From an uncultured Candidatus Melainabacteria bacterium (GTDB lineage: Bacteria; Cyanobacteriota; Vampirovibrionia; Gastranaerophilales; Gastranaerophilaceae), in assembly GCA_934757245.1 (NCBI GenBank), contig CAKVLH010000003.1, positions 124,001 to 188,000 of the forward strand: a DNA stretch of 64,000 nt, read 5' to 3'. Every line of letters begins with the position of its first letter. Positions within the stretch are counted from its first letter, which is position 1. A program made the position numbers and the translations under genes. Of the stretch, positions 15,586-25,056 are shown in pieces. Under the pieces are notes generated by a model that worked only from the letters and a program-made list of their open reading frames with translations, was not told where the DNA came from and did not search any database.

Positions 15586-17944
15586 TATCAACAACACTTA
15601 CGCCATCGCCGCCTTCTGTATCTTCACCAACTCTGAATTTAGCAACATAAGGTGAAGTTGATAAGAAGTCGCGAACAGCAGTTTTCAGTGCTCCGGTTCC
15701 ATGTCCATGAATAATATAAACAGGAGAAAGATTTGCCAAACTTGCTTTATCCAAGTAAACTTCCAAATTATCCAATGCTTCTTCAACTCTTTCACCACGC
15801 AAATCCAATTCGTTAGATATGTCCAAACGCCTTACGGAGAATGTAGTGTCTTTCTTCAAAGCACCTAAAGGCAAATGAACTTTTTTAGCCAATTGCGGAT
15901 TATAAACTGCAAGTTTATTTTTCTTAACCTTAGTTTTTATCATGCCCATTTGGATATATAAAGCATCGTTTTTGTCCGGCAAAGAAAGCACTGTAACCTG
16001 TTGATTCAAGTCCTTAATCATAACCTTGTCATTAACTTGAACCTTAGTCCAATCTAGTTCCAGATACTGTTCGCTTTCTTCCATTTCATGCAAATCTGAG
16101 CGGAAGCCTTGTTCCAATAGCGCCAATCTTTCGTAAGAACGTCGAGCAATTTTTTCAGATTTTTCGCGTCTCAATTCTGTTAAAATTGCCTTAATTTCAG
16201 ATTTAGCATCCTCAAGCTGACCTTCAAATCTATCTTTAATGATTTTCAAAGATTTCTTTTTTTCTTTCTTATGTTCAGAAAGTTCTTTTTCGTAATGCTT
16301 TTTAAGCTCATCTGCTTCAGCATTTCTTGTTTCAGCTTCTCTAAGATTAGTATCCAATTTTTGTTGTGTATCTTGTAATCTTTCAACCACAAGACTTGAA
16401 GAATCGCGCTGAGTAATCAAAAGTTCTTTAGCTTCCCAAGCTAAATTTTCCGGCAAGCCTAAATTTGAAGCAATCGAAATAGCATTACTTAACCCAGGGA
16501 TACCGATAATCAACTTGTAAGTCGGAGATAAGGACTCTGTATCAAATTCTACACTCGCATTCTTAAAATATGGGTCTGTGTATTCAAGAGTTTTTAGTTC
16601 GCCGTAGTGAGTTGTAATAATTGATTGCGCGTGGCGCTTAGCAAATTCTTTCATTATAACTTCAGCCAAAGTCGCCCCTTCTTGAGGATCTGTACCGGCA
16701 CAAAGTTCGTCAATCAGAATAAATGTTTCAGAATCTGCATTTTCTAAAATATCAATTACATTTTTCATGTGCGAAGAAAATGTTGACAAGTTTTGCAAAA
16801 TGCTTTGCTCATCTCCAATATCCGCCAAAACTTTTTCAAACGGATAAATATGAGCTTCCGCACAAGGCAAAAACAAACCGGATTTCATCATCAAAATAAA
16901 CAAGCCTACTGTTTTTAAAGCAACTGTTTTACCGCCGGTATTTGAACCAGTAATGACTACAGATCTATAGGTTTCGCCGATTTCAAAATCATTTTCTACA
17001 ATTTTTTCGACATGACCAATTAAAAGCGGATGGCGCATTAAATCAATTTTGATTTTCTTTTCAATATTAACTTCCGGCTCAATCGCTTGAATCTTTACCG
17101 CATATCTTGCTTTAGCAAAATGGAAATCTATTTGTGCCAACAAGTTTTCAGTATGAATCAAGCTATCCATTTCGCGTCTTACTTCGTTGCTCAAAGCTGT
17201 TAGAATTCTGATGATTTCAGCATAAATCTTTGATTTAATTTCTCTGATTTTATTGTTTATCGGAACAATTTGCGCAGGTTCTACATAAAAAGTTTTATTC
17301 GTTGCTGAAACATCGTGTACAATTCCGCCGACTTTACTCTTAGATGAAGCTTTAACTTGAAAAACGATTCTATCATCTCTCAAGGTATAAATATTTTCTT
17401 GCAAATGTTTTTGAAATTCCGGCGAATTCATCAACTCTTGAACGCGCTGTTTTAAATTGCTTTCAGTATCTCTCAAAGAAGCGTAAAGTCCCTTTAAATC
17501 AGGATTCGCATTTTGTTTAACTGTAAAATTATCATCAAAAGTATCAAGAATTCTATCTTCCAATTCTTTATTAGAATACAAATCGTTTGTAAGATTTTGC
17601 ATAGAAGCATCAAACGGCAAATTTTCTTTCAAGAAATTTCTAACAATTCTAGAAGTTCGCATTGTTTTTGCAATATCAACCAATTCTTCTTCTACAAAAT
17701 ACTCATTACGTTCACGAAGAATTTTAAAATTCTGAATTTTATCAATCGGAATATCGCGCGCCAAATCTAAAACATCCTTAGCTTCGCGTGTCAAAATGAT
17801 TTGAGCCTGAATATCATCTGCTTTAACAAACGGAGTCAAATCTAAACAAAGCTGCTTTGATTGTTCTGTTTTTGCAAATTTGGATAATTCGGCTAAAATT
17901 TTATCGTATTCTAGTGCTTTTTGTGATTTTTGGATAATACTCAT
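15578..17944 (-). CDS. mutS2: MutS2 endonuclease
   Basis: A 788-residue protein with the MutS2 architecture: MutS-type core, ABC ATPase with Walker A GSNTGGKT (Lys at about 339) and Walker B LIDELCAGTDPQEG, a long Glu/Lys-rich coiled coil, and a C-terminal Smr domain with LDLRGERVEEA and IHGHGTGALK. The family has been linked to suppression of homologous recombination and, in some species, to rescue of stalled ribosomes. The start is set at MSIIQKSQKALEYDKI; the longer frame adds 24 residues with no similarity and would run through a TATAAT located 9 bp before this ATG. Confidence 0.95.
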   Translation of the reverse strand: MSIIQKSQKALEYDKILAELSKFAKTEQSKQLCLDLTPFVKADDIQAQIILTREAKDVLDLARDIPIDKIQNFKILRERNEYFVEEELVDIAKTMRTSRIVRNFLKENLPFDASMQNLTNDLYSNKELEDRILDTFDDNFTVKQNANPDLKGLYASLRDTESNLKQRVQELMNSPEFQKHLQENIYTLRDDRIVFQVKASSKSKVGGIVHDVSATNKTFYVEPAQIVPINNKIREIKSKIYAEIIRILTALSNEVRREMDSLIHTENLLAQIDFHFAKARYAVKIQAIEPEVNIEKKIKIDLMRHPLLIGHVEKIVENDFEIGETYRSVVITGSNTGGKTVALKTVGLFILMMKSGLFLPCAEAHIYPFEKVLADIGDEQSILQNLSTFSSHMKNVIDILENADSETFILIDELCAGTDPQEGATLAEVIMKEFAKRHAQSIITTHYGELKTLEYTDPYFKNASVEFDTESLSPTYKLIIGIPGLSNAISIASNLGLPENLAWEAKELLITQRDSSSLVVERLQDTQQKLDTNLREAETRNAEADELKKHYEKELSEHKKEKKKSLKIIKDRFEGQLEDAKSEIKAILTELRREKSEKIARRSYERLALLEQGFRSDLHEMEESEQYLELDWTKVQVNDKVMIKDLNQQVTVLSLPDKNDALYIQMGMIKTKVKKNKLAVYNPQLAKKVHLPLGALKKDTTFSVRRLDISNELDLRGERVEEALDNLEVYLDKASLANLSPVYIIHGHGTGALKTAVRDFLSTSPYVAKFRVGEDTEGGDGVSVVDIK

Positions 17945-18063
17945 TATACGAAAATTATAAATAATAAAGATTTTTCTGCAAGTAGGTATTGGCTTGTAAG
18001 CCAATAATATTTTCAAGTTCTCAAATACTATTTTTTACTGTTTACAATGATTTAACTAAAGTG

Positions 18064-18069
18064 TATGAT
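18064..18069 (+). promoter_or_regulatory. -10 element (TATGAT) 6 bp before rnpA ATG
   Basis: TATGAT at 18064-18069, then TTTGTT, then the ATG at 18076. No ribosome-binding site is present between them. Confidence 0.55.
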
Positions 18070-18075
18070 TTTGTT

Positions 18076-18420
18076 ATGTTACCAAAAGAAAACAGATTAA
18101 AAAAGAAAAGTGCCTTTAATGCAACGTATAAAACAGGCAAGATTATTCGACAAGACGGTATAACGATGTTTTGTGGAAAAAAGAAAACTTCGGATTATCC
18201 GACAAAAATCGGGTTTGTTGTAAGCAAAAAAATTCATAAACGTGCGGTTAAAAGAAATAGAATTAAACGCTTAATGCGTGAAAGTCTAAGGCTTATGATT
18301 AAAGAAAATCAATTATCTTGTGATTGTATGTCTTTAATTTTTGTCGCTTCTCAAAAACAATTGAACAAACATTTTAAAGATATTGATAATTCAATTAAAA
18401 AATTGGTTTCGAAATTATGA
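18076..18420 (+). CDS. rnpA: Ribonuclease P protein component
   Basis: A 114-residue basic protein of the expected size. It assists the RNase P RNA in removing tRNA 5' leaders. The RNR signature KRAVKRNRIKRLMRESLR is clear near residues 55-72, and the LPKENRLKKKSAF start is typical. The longer frame to 17989 is rejected because its extra residues are unlike the family and a TATGAT -10 sits just before the 18076 ATG. rpmH and dnaA, its usual neighbours, are not in this window. The stop overlaps the next gene by 4 bp. Confidence 0.93.
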   Translation: MLPKENRLKKKSAFNATYKTGKIIRQDGITMFCGKKKTSDYPTKIGFVVSKKIHKRAVKRNRIKRLMRESLRLMIKENQLSCDCMSLIFVASQKQLNKHFKDIDNSIKKLVSKL

Positions 18421-18974
18421 TAGACGGTATTGTAACTCCAGCTCTTCGCGATATTGATTACTTGGCTCCAGCTGCACCCTATCCTGTAATTCCTTCAGGT
18501 ATAACTGTGCATCAGAGTACACTTTATAGATATGCAGTACCAACTGACGAACAACCAACTTTAACAATTTTAAATTATATACCCGATTACAACGGTAATT
18601 TTATCAAGCCGGGACATTATGAATTAGCGCTTTCTGATGATAGAGAATTTTTGTATCTTATTGAATCAAAAGATTTAGTTGCAGTGATTCCAGTATTCAA
18701 ACTTGCGGAAAATGAAACTGAATTGAAAAAATATTATGAAAAAAATAAAGAACTTTCAAAAGATGATAGAGCCGAACTTAGACGTAAAAAACGTAAAGAA
18801 AAATTTCAAGCTGTAATAAATGCTAAGTATGCAAAAACAGGTGCAACCCCACCTAAAGAATATGAACATATGGAAGCGACTATTGAATATGTTAAAGACG
18901 GTGGATATTATTTGATAATGTATGAAAAAGGTTTTTTGCGTGCTTGGGGTGCTATCAAGGTAAAACAAGATTAA
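18417..18974 (+). CDS. Uncharacterised protein coupled to rnpA
   Basis: A 185-residue protein of unknown function. Its ATG overlaps the rnpA TGA (ATGA), so the two are almost certainly translated together. The first half is rich in Pro, Tyr and Leu and looks like a small beta-sheet domain. The middle (about residues 100-135) is a highly charged Lys/Glu helix, and the end contains EATIEYVKDGGYYLIMYEKG. There is no signal peptide, membrane segment or motif I recognise. In most bacteria yidD or yidC occupies this slot; this protein resembles neither. Confidence 0.75.
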   Translation: MIDGIVTPALRDIDYLAPAAPYPVIPSGITVHQSTLYRYAVPTDEQPTLTILNYIPDYNGNFIKPGHYELALSDDREFLYLIESKDLVAVIPVFKLAENETELKKYYEKNKELSKDDRAELRRKKRKEKFQAVINAKYAKTGATPPKEYEHMEATIEYVKDGGYYLIMYEKGFLRAWGAIKVKQD

Positions 18975-19017
18975 ATAAAAGAGGCTGGAAAAGTTTTGAT
19001 TTTCCAGCCTCTTTTAT
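18975..19017. terminator. Bidirectional terminator between convergent genes
   Basis: An 18-bp perfect stem, ATAAAAGAGGCTGGAAAA with its complement, and a 7-nt loop. T runs are on both strands, serving the rnpA unit and the Na/Pi transporter gene. Confidence 0.9.
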
Positions 19018-19018
19018 C

Positions 19019-20788
19019 TTAAATTTTTTCTACCGAAGTCTTCTTAGAAACCGAATATCTTGATTTGTAATCCTCATAACGGCTTACGAACTGGATATCT
19101 TCACCTTTGTTTCTGTGATTGTATTCGTGCTTATCAAGAGTTGTATCATGCAGTTGCATTACGCTTGTTGCAATGTTTCCACAGTGCGCTGCAACTCTTC
19201 TAAAGTCATTTAATAAATCAGAAAACATAAAACTTAATTCTGCAGTACAATTACCATCTTTAAGTCTTTGGATATGACGATTTTTAACTTTTCTGATAAT
19301 CTTTTTGATAACAGCTTCAAGAGGCTCTACTTCTTGTGCGAGGCTGATATTATCAGTTCTGAATGCTTCTAATGTCATTGCAAAAATTTCTGAAACAGCT
19401 TTTACAATAACTTTAAGTTCTTCTACAGCATCGTTAGAAAGATGCTTATCTTCGTTTTTCATTGTTTCTGCAATCTTTAAAATGTAAGCTGCGTGGTCGC
19501 CTATTCTTTCGTAATCACCGATTACTAATAAAAGTTGAGAAATTCTGTTGCTGTCTTCTTCTGTTAATTCTTTATTTGAAAGCTTTAACAAGAAAGCGTC
19601 TAATTTATCTTCATAAGTATCAATTTTAATTTCATTTCCTCTAATTTGTTCTGCTTTTTTAGCGTGGAAGCTTTTAAGCATTTTTGTTGAGTTTATAAAA
19701 TTATATTCTACAAGTTCAGCCATTTTAATTGTTTGTCTATAACATTCGGCAATTGCAAAAGTTGGAGCAAGTAAAAGTCTTTCGTCCAATAAAACATTTT
19801 TGCTTGATTGTTTTTTATCAGGCACTAATCTCATTGCCATCTTTTCAAGCAACTTAGTGAATGGGAATAATAATATAGTTGTAACTATGTTGAAAATTGA
19901 GTGAACGACTGCAATTCCGAATGGTGAAATGTGATTAGTTGCAAATTTGAAGTGGAAAAGAATATATCCCAATTCAAAAACAGATAAACAAACAATAACA
20001 CCAATTACGTTAAATAATACGTGAACTGCTGCAACTCTTTTTGCATTTGTGTTAACACCAATACTGGAAAGCATTGCAGAAACACAAGTACCAATATTCT
20101 GTCCCATAATTATTGGAATAGCCATTGCATAAGTCATACCGCCGACCATTGATAATGCTTGCAAAATACCGATAGATGCAGCAGAACTTTGTATAACTGC
20201 CGTAACGACTGTACCGACTATAACCCCTAAAATAGGATTTGTAAACGCTGTTAAAATATGTGTAAATTGTGGCATGTCTGCGAGCGGTGCCATTGCATCT
20301 GTCATCACTTCCATGCCGAACATTAAAATTGCAAATCCTATAAGTACAGCACCAACATTTTTACGTCGGTTGCTTTTTGATGCCATTATTAAAATAATAC
20401 CAACCAATGCCATTATTGGCGAAAAAGATTCAGGTTTTAAAAGTCTAACAAAAAAATTTGAGCTTTCAATTCCTGATAAGCTCAAAATCCATGCAGTTAT
20501 TGTTGTACCAATATTAGAACCCATAATCACGCCGATAGCCTGTGATAATTTCATTATTCCTGAGTTAACTAAACCAACAAGCATAACGGTTACAGCTGAT
20601 GATGATTGAATTGCCGCTGTAACACCGGCACCAAATACTAAACTTTTTAACGGATTAGAAGTCATTTTCTTTAAAATTCTCTCTAATCGCCCACCGGCTA
20701 TTTTTTCTAAACCCGATGACATAATAGTAATACCATATAGGAAGAACGCTAGCCCCCCACATAGTGTGAATAATGAGAATATGTCCAT
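19019..20788 (-). CDS. Na/Pi cotransporter family protein (NptA-like) with PhoU-like domain
   Basis: A 589-residue protein with an N-terminal membrane domain (about residues 1-310) holding the two inverted Na/Pi repeats. Each shows the QSSSA-type motif: AAIQSSSAVTVMLVG near residue 59 and TAVIQSSAASIGIL near residue 195, together with GSNIGTTIT and GQNIGTCVS. The C-terminal ~230 residues are helical and PhoU-like. The family (YjbB/NptA type) moves phosphate with sodium, often as an exporter in bacteria. An AAAGGA Shine-Dalgarno precedes the ATG. No phosphate genes flank it here. Confidence 0.9.
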   Translation of the reverse strand: MDIFSLFTLCGGLAFFLYGITIMSSGLEKIAGGRLERILKKMTSNPLKSLVFGAGVTAAIQSSSAVTVMLVGLVNSGIMKLSQAIGVIMGSNIGTTITAWILSLSGIESSNFFVRLLKPESFSPIMALVGIILIMASKSNRRKNVGAVLIGFAILMFGMEVMTDAMAPLADMPQFTHILTAFTNPILGVIVGTVVTAVIQSSAASIGILQALSMVGGMTYAMAIPIIMGQNIGTCVSAMLSSIGVNTNAKRVAAVHVLFNVIGVIVCLSVFELGYILFHFKFATNHISPFGIAVVHSIFNIVTTILLFPFTKLLEKMAMRLVPDKKQSSKNVLLDERLLLAPTFAIAECYRQTIKMAELVEYNFINSTKMLKSFHAKKAEQIRGNEIKIDTYEDKLDAFLLKLSNKELTEEDSNRISQLLLVIGDYERIGDHAAYILKIAETMKNEDKHLSNDAVEELKVIVKAVSEIFAMTLEAFRTDNISLAQEVEPLEAVIKKIIRKVKNRHIQRLKDGNCTAELSFMFSDLLNDFRRVAAHCGNIATSVMQLHDTTLDKHEYNHRNKGEDIQFVSRYEDYKSRYSVSKKTSVEKI

Positions 20789-20915
20789 AATTTAAATCCT
20801 TTTCTTGGTTAACAAAATATGGTTGGTATCCATATAATTTGAGTGTATCATAAGAGAAAATTTATTACGAGAAGTTTTAATATAAACTAATAAAAACTGT
20901 AACTTTTCGTAAAAT

Positions 20916-22367
20916 TTATCTTTCTAATGGTGCTCCAATTCTATGAACTCGGATGAAGTTTGTTCTTCCGGTAATAAGTTTTGGAATCGAACCAATAATG
21001 ATTATTCTTTCGCCTTTTTTGAAATTGGTTTTTGTTAAAATATAATCATCAATTTTTTCTAACAAATCCGCATCAAGAACTGTATCCCAGTCTTTTAAAT
21101 CAGCGTAAATATCCCAATATAAGTTTAATCTTCTGCAAGTAGATTCCATATCAGAAATTGCAAGAATTGGAACAGAAGGTTTTAATTTTGATAATAAACG
21201 CGGAGTATAGCCGGTATGTGTAAATGCCATAATTGCTTTTGCGTTCAAATCTTCTGCCATTTTTACCGCAGCATTAGAGATTGCTTGCGGAGAAATATCG
21301 TAGTTGTCATTTAATTCTAAATCTAAATTTGCAAATATAAAATCACCGCTTTCAACATTTGTTGCAATTTTAGTCATCATTTTTACAGCTTCAATAGGAT
21401 ATTTTCCCATTGCAGTTTCACCTGAAAGCATTATAGCGTCTGTCCCGTCAATAATTGCATTTGCTACATCACTTGCTTCTGCTCTTGTCGGAATCGGCTC
21501 TTCAATCATAGATTCAAGCATTTGAGTCGCTACAATACAAACTTTGCGTTCTTTTATAGCTGCTTCAACAATATGTTTTTGTGTCATTGGCACATCTTCA
21601 GGAGACATTTCAATCCCCAAATCGCCTCTTGCTACCATAATTCCGTCTGTAACCTTTAAAATTTCTTCCAAATTTTCAACCGCTTGTGGTTTTTCTATTT
21701 TTGCAATTACAGGAATATTGCCACCAAAATTTGCAATATGTTTTTTGGCAAGTTCAATATCTTTTGCTTCTCTTACAAAAGAAAGTGCAATGTAGTCGGC
21801 ATCATATTCAACAGCAAATCGAATGAATTCAATATCTCTATCTGTTACAGCACTCAAGCTTGCAGTTGCTCCGGGGATATTGATACCTTTTCTTGGCTTA
21901 ATAGTTTCTCCGTAAAGAACTCTAGCATGAACTTTTTTTCCTTCTATTGCGGTTACTTGTAATCCGATTTTGCCGTCATCTAATAAAATTTTATCGCCAA
22001 CTTTAACGTCATTCGCTATTCCATCATAGTCTACCGGTATGATTTCGTTGTTATCAATTCTTGTAGTCGCTTCCAAAACAATTTCTTCACCGGCTTTTAT
22101 CTCTCTTGGTGCAGAAATATTGCCAACCCTGATTTTTGGACCTTGTAAATCAATAAGTATTGGGATAAATTTGCCGGTATCTTTTGATACTTGTCTTATA
22201 TAATTTATGTTTTGAGCATGCCCTTCTTCGTTTCCGTGAGAAGTGTTTAATCTAAACATTGTAGCGCCGGCTTTAACAAGTTCTAAAATCATTTCATAAT
22301 TTGAAGTTGCGGGCCCGAGCGTTGCAACTATTTTAGTTTTAGCTTGTTTAATTTTATTTGAATCCAT
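20916..22367 (-). CDS. pyk: Pyruvate kinase
   Basis: A 483-residue enzyme of normal length. It transfers phosphate from phosphoenolpyruvate to ADP, the last step of glycolysis. Motifs visible are KIVATLGPATSNYE and RLNTSHGNEE at the start, IPVIAKIEKPQAVEN (active-site Lys) in the middle, MVARGDLGIEM for metal and substrate binding, and the GETAMGKYP segment. The C-terminal alpha/beta regulatory domain is present but there is no extra phosphohistidine domain. A GAGAGA Shine-Dalgarno supports the start. It sits on the same strand as the GH57 gene upstream but with its own spacer. Confidence 0.96.
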   Translation of the reverse strand: MDSNKIKQAKTKIVATLGPATSNYEMILELVKAGATMFRLNTSHGNEEGHAQNINYIRQVSKDTGKFIPILIDLQGPKIRVGNISAPREIKAGEEIVLEATTRIDNNEIIPVDYDGIANDVKVGDKILLDDGKIGLQVTAIEGKKVHARVLYGETIKPRKGINIPGATASLSAVTDRDIEFIRFAVEYDADYIALSFVREAKDIELAKKHIANFGGNIPVIAKIEKPQAVENLEEILKVTDGIMVARGDLGIEMSPEDVPMTQKHIVEAAIKERKVCIVATQMLESMIEEPIPTRAEASDVANAIIDGTDAIMLSGETAMGKYPIEAVKMMTKIATNVESGDFIFANLDLELNDNYDISPQAISNAAVKMAEDLNAKAIMAFTHTGYTPRLLSKLKPSVPILAISDMESTCRRLNLYWDIYADLKDWDTVLDADLLEKIDDYILTKTNFKKGERIIIIGSIPKLITGRTNFIRVHRIGAPLER

Positions 22368-22480
22368 AGTATTCTCTCTTTTGGTTATCTATACAGTTTT
22401 ATTATACCTAAAAAAAGTTGTTGTGAATAAAATGGATTACTATATTATTTTTGTTTAAAAAACTATTGTTTTTTCAAAAG

Positions 22481-24712
22481 CTAATCTCTAGTCATGGAAA
22501 GCATAATTTCTTGAGGTATGTATGTATTTTTAACTCCAGAATCTGTATTTGCCATAAAGAATTCTACTGTTTCACCATGTGCTATTCCGAATTTGTCAAA
22601 TGGAATACAGATATCAATCACATCATTATAAACCATTGTAATACCTTCCGGATTATCCAATGTCCACATATTTGGGTGTAAGACAGTTGTTAACCTTGGA
22701 GGATATAAGGTGTCTTTAACTAGTGTTAATGTAAGTTCATGTTCAAATTTTTCAAGCAAAATCGGATAAGGATTATCAGTTTTACTAATAAGTCTAATAA
22801 ATGCTCTATCGTTCATTTGATTAGCATTTCGTGTGTAAATATAAAACTGATTAATTCTATCGACAAAACTTATTTCTCCTGAACCTTTATTGACATGAAG
22901 TCTAAAATAAATATTATCCTTATCACATCCAAAATTAATCTTGTCGACATTTTTATTTTCCCTAAATACAGGGCCGTCAATCATACTAATTGAACCTGAA
23001 TTATACCAATCATCTGAACTGCTGTTTAAACCGTCCATTCTTGGTGTAATTGAACGTTTTGGATGTTTAAACGGAACTTCCAGCGCTGTAATAAGAGTTT
23101 TGTCCAAATATTCCGGATACTCTATTCCTAAAATTAAATAAACATTTTTCAATCTTTCTCTGAACATATAATCAAAGATAAAATCTTGTCCGGAATTGTT
23201 AGGTTCTCCATACCACCAAAACCAATCACTACCTTCTGCAATCATTAATTCTCGTTTTGCAGTAGGAATATTGGGGTGATTTTTATTCTGTTTAACAAAC
23301 GCTTCAAAATCGTCTTTTGTTCTTTTTAAATAAGCCCAAGCCTTATTTTTTTCAGGTTCGCCTATCCAATATTGGAACGTTTTATCAATCCAAGAACCCG
23401 AATAAATCTTTTTAAGAGGTTTTTTATTTTTTTCTACTTCAATATAATCACTAATTAATACAGTTTCTAACGTTTCGTCGTTTTCAATAAGTGAATAAAT
23501 ATTTTCTAAAAAGTCAATGCCGTCATTTTGATAATTTTCCCAACAGTTTTCACAATCGGATGCAATTGTTAGAAGGTGCGTTTTATCTGGAGATACAAGC
23601 AATTTATTTTGAATCATTTTAATTTTTTCAAACAAATCATTTGCAGCCATTTTGGGATTGATTCCAGCGTATTCAAAATTTATTAAATTAGGAATTGATC
23701 TATCTCTAAAAATAACATCAATTTCATTATCTTTAGTTTGATAGCTATAAACCTTTAGTAAGTGATATGGGTCGTTTAAATTTCCTTTAAAATCTCTAAT
23801 GAAATCAAAGTTTATAGAATTTGCCAAAACGCCTTCGTCAGAAATTGTCCATTTTATCCCTTCTTTAGAAAGCAAGTTTAAAGTCTTCGGACCTAAACAA
23901 AGTTCAGGTGGCCACATGCCTTTAGGACGAACGCCAAAAATTGCTTCAATTTTATCCAGCGCACTTTTAATTTGAAATTTCGCATCTTCAAACATTCCTA
24001 AACTTGCAGGTAAACCTTCTGTTGTCAGTACCGATTTTACCGATGACTTAATATCTATCAAAATTGGTAAAATCGCGTGATAATAAGGACTTGTTGTTAG
24101 CTCTATTCTACCTTCTTCTATATATTTTTTATAAGTCGGAATGATTTCGCGAATAATTGTTTTTTGTATATTAAGAATTTCTATTCTATCTTCTTGCGTA
24201 TATCCGATTTGTTTTGCCCAAAGTTCTTTTAAACGCGGATAACGCTCGTAATGAATCGGATCAATCCAAACCAGATTGAACAAAGCCATTAAATCTGATA
24301 ATTCTTGAGAAGAAAAATCCTCTAGAGTTGCTACATCCTTAGAAAAACGTTTTTGGTATAAATTTTTATAATTTTCGCTTCTATAAATCATTGTCTCAAA
24401 TTTAGAGCTAAAAAAATTATTTAATATAAACGCTTTTTCTTCATCAGTAAGTTTTTCTGTATCTGAAGCTGTAAGCTCAGAATGTATGTCATGGTAACCA
24501 TTTTCTGTATAATCAATTATTGAATCTAATAATGCCGGAACTATATTAAAATTAAGTTTTAATTTTGGGAATTTTTCCAAGAATAGTACCATATCAAGGT
24601 AATCTTTTACGGCGTGAAGTCTCACCCAAGGCATAAGATAAGTGCCTTCGATTTCATAGACCGGTTGATGCATGTGCCAATAAATTGCAAGAGATAGTTT
24701 TTGCTTATTCAT
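22481..24712 (-). CDS. GH57 family glycoside hydrolase (alpha-glucan active)
   Basis: A 743-residue protein with the GH57 fold: HMHQPV near residue 13, a candidate catalytic Glu270 in GMWPPELCLG and a candidate catalytic Asp386 in ASDCENCWENYQND. The family includes alpha-amylases, amylopullulanases and 4-alpha-glucanotransferases; the last ~200 residues look like the beta-rich C-terminal domain of amylopullulanase-type members. There is no signal peptide, so it probably acts on stored glycogen or maltodextrin in the cytoplasm. The ATG has no Shine-Dalgarno; a TATACT lies 9 bp before it. The exact substrate cannot be told from sequence alone. Confidence 0.88.
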   Translation of the reverse strand: MNKQKLSLAIYWHMHQPVYEIEGTYLMPWVRLHAVKDYLDMVLFLEKFPKLKLNFNIVPALLDSIIDYTENGYHDIHSELTASDTEKLTDEEKAFILNNFFSSKFETMIYRSENYKNLYQKRFSKDVATLEDFSSQELSDLMALFNLVWIDPIHYERYPRLKELWAKQIGYTQEDRIEILNIQKTIIREIIPTYKKYIEEGRIELTTSPYYHAILPILIDIKSSVKSVLTTEGLPASLGMFEDAKFQIKSALDKIEAIFGVRPKGMWPPELCLGPKTLNLLSKEGIKWTISDEGVLANSINFDFIRDFKGNLNDPYHLLKVYSYQTKDNEIDVIFRDRSIPNLINFEYAGINPKMAANDLFEKIKMIQNKLLVSPDKTHLLTIASDCENCWENYQNDGIDFLENIYSLIENDETLETVLISDYIEVEKNKKPLKKIYSGSWIDKTFQYWIGEPEKNKAWAYLKRTKDDFEAFVKQNKNHPNIPTAKRELMIAEGSDWFWWYGEPNNSGQDFIFDYMFRERLKNVYLILGIEYPEYLDKTLITALEVPFKHPKRSITPRMDGLNSSSDDWYNSGSISMIDGPVFRENKNVDKINFGCDKDNIYFRLHVNKGSGEISFVDRINQFYIYTRNANQMNDRAFIRLISKTDNPYPILLEKFEHELTLTLVKDTLYPPRLTTVLHPNMWTLDNPEGITMVYNDVIDICIPFDKFGIAHGETVEFFMANTDSGVKNTYIPQEIMLSMTRD

Positions 24713-24784
24713 ACTAAGGTTAGTATACTAAAAATCACACTCTATATCAATAGAATATTTTAGTATGCAATGGAATGTTAATAA

Positions 24785-24879
24785 TTAATAATACCCTCTC
24801 CCTTTTACATCTCACTTCCCAATTTTAAATTTAATTATTAGCTTGAAAGTGGGGCAGAAAACTCCCCCTAGGGGAGGGA
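24785..24879. repeat. Repeat family D, copy 1 (~95 bp)
   Basis: Outer arms CCCTCTCCC and GGGGAGGG enclose an inner hairpin CACTTCCCAA / TTGAAAGTG and the block GGGGCAGAAAACTCCCCC. A second copy at 54205-54300 matches over most of its length by eye. Confidence 0.85.
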
Positions 24880-24956
24880 ATGCGCTACGACTTTCAATCT
24901 AGCACATGCAACTGGATTGTTTCATCGCTAATTAAAATCGTTATTTCTCGTAAAGA

Positions 24957-25010
24957 CTGGGCTTCAGAATTTCAAGTGTGCCGTCATTCTGAAGCTCGAT
25001 TTTTACACTT
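24957..25010. repeat. Partial copy of repeat family C
   Basis: Contains CGTCATTCTGAAGCTCGAT and the complementary GGCTTCAGAAT, matching the core of the family-C copies near 47.9 and 53.9 kb but lacking the GAATCCAGCTTTT end. Confidence 0.5.
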
Positions 25011-25056
25011 CACTTCCTTGTCTGTAGTAATGAATACAAGCTTTGAAGTAAATATA

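Larger units (their letters stand above)
24713..25056. other. 344-bp spacer with repeat D1 and a partial family-C copy
   Basis: No gene seen. It contains the promoter region of the GH57 gene, the family-D repeat at 24785-24879 and a partial family-C sequence at 24957-25010. An open frame across 24880-25089 is made mostly of repeat sequence and is not believed. Confidence 0.65.

Noticed and set aside
21304-21962. Open plus-strand frames opposite pyruvate kinase
   Set aside because: Shadows of a strongly supported gene; no ribosome-binding sites.
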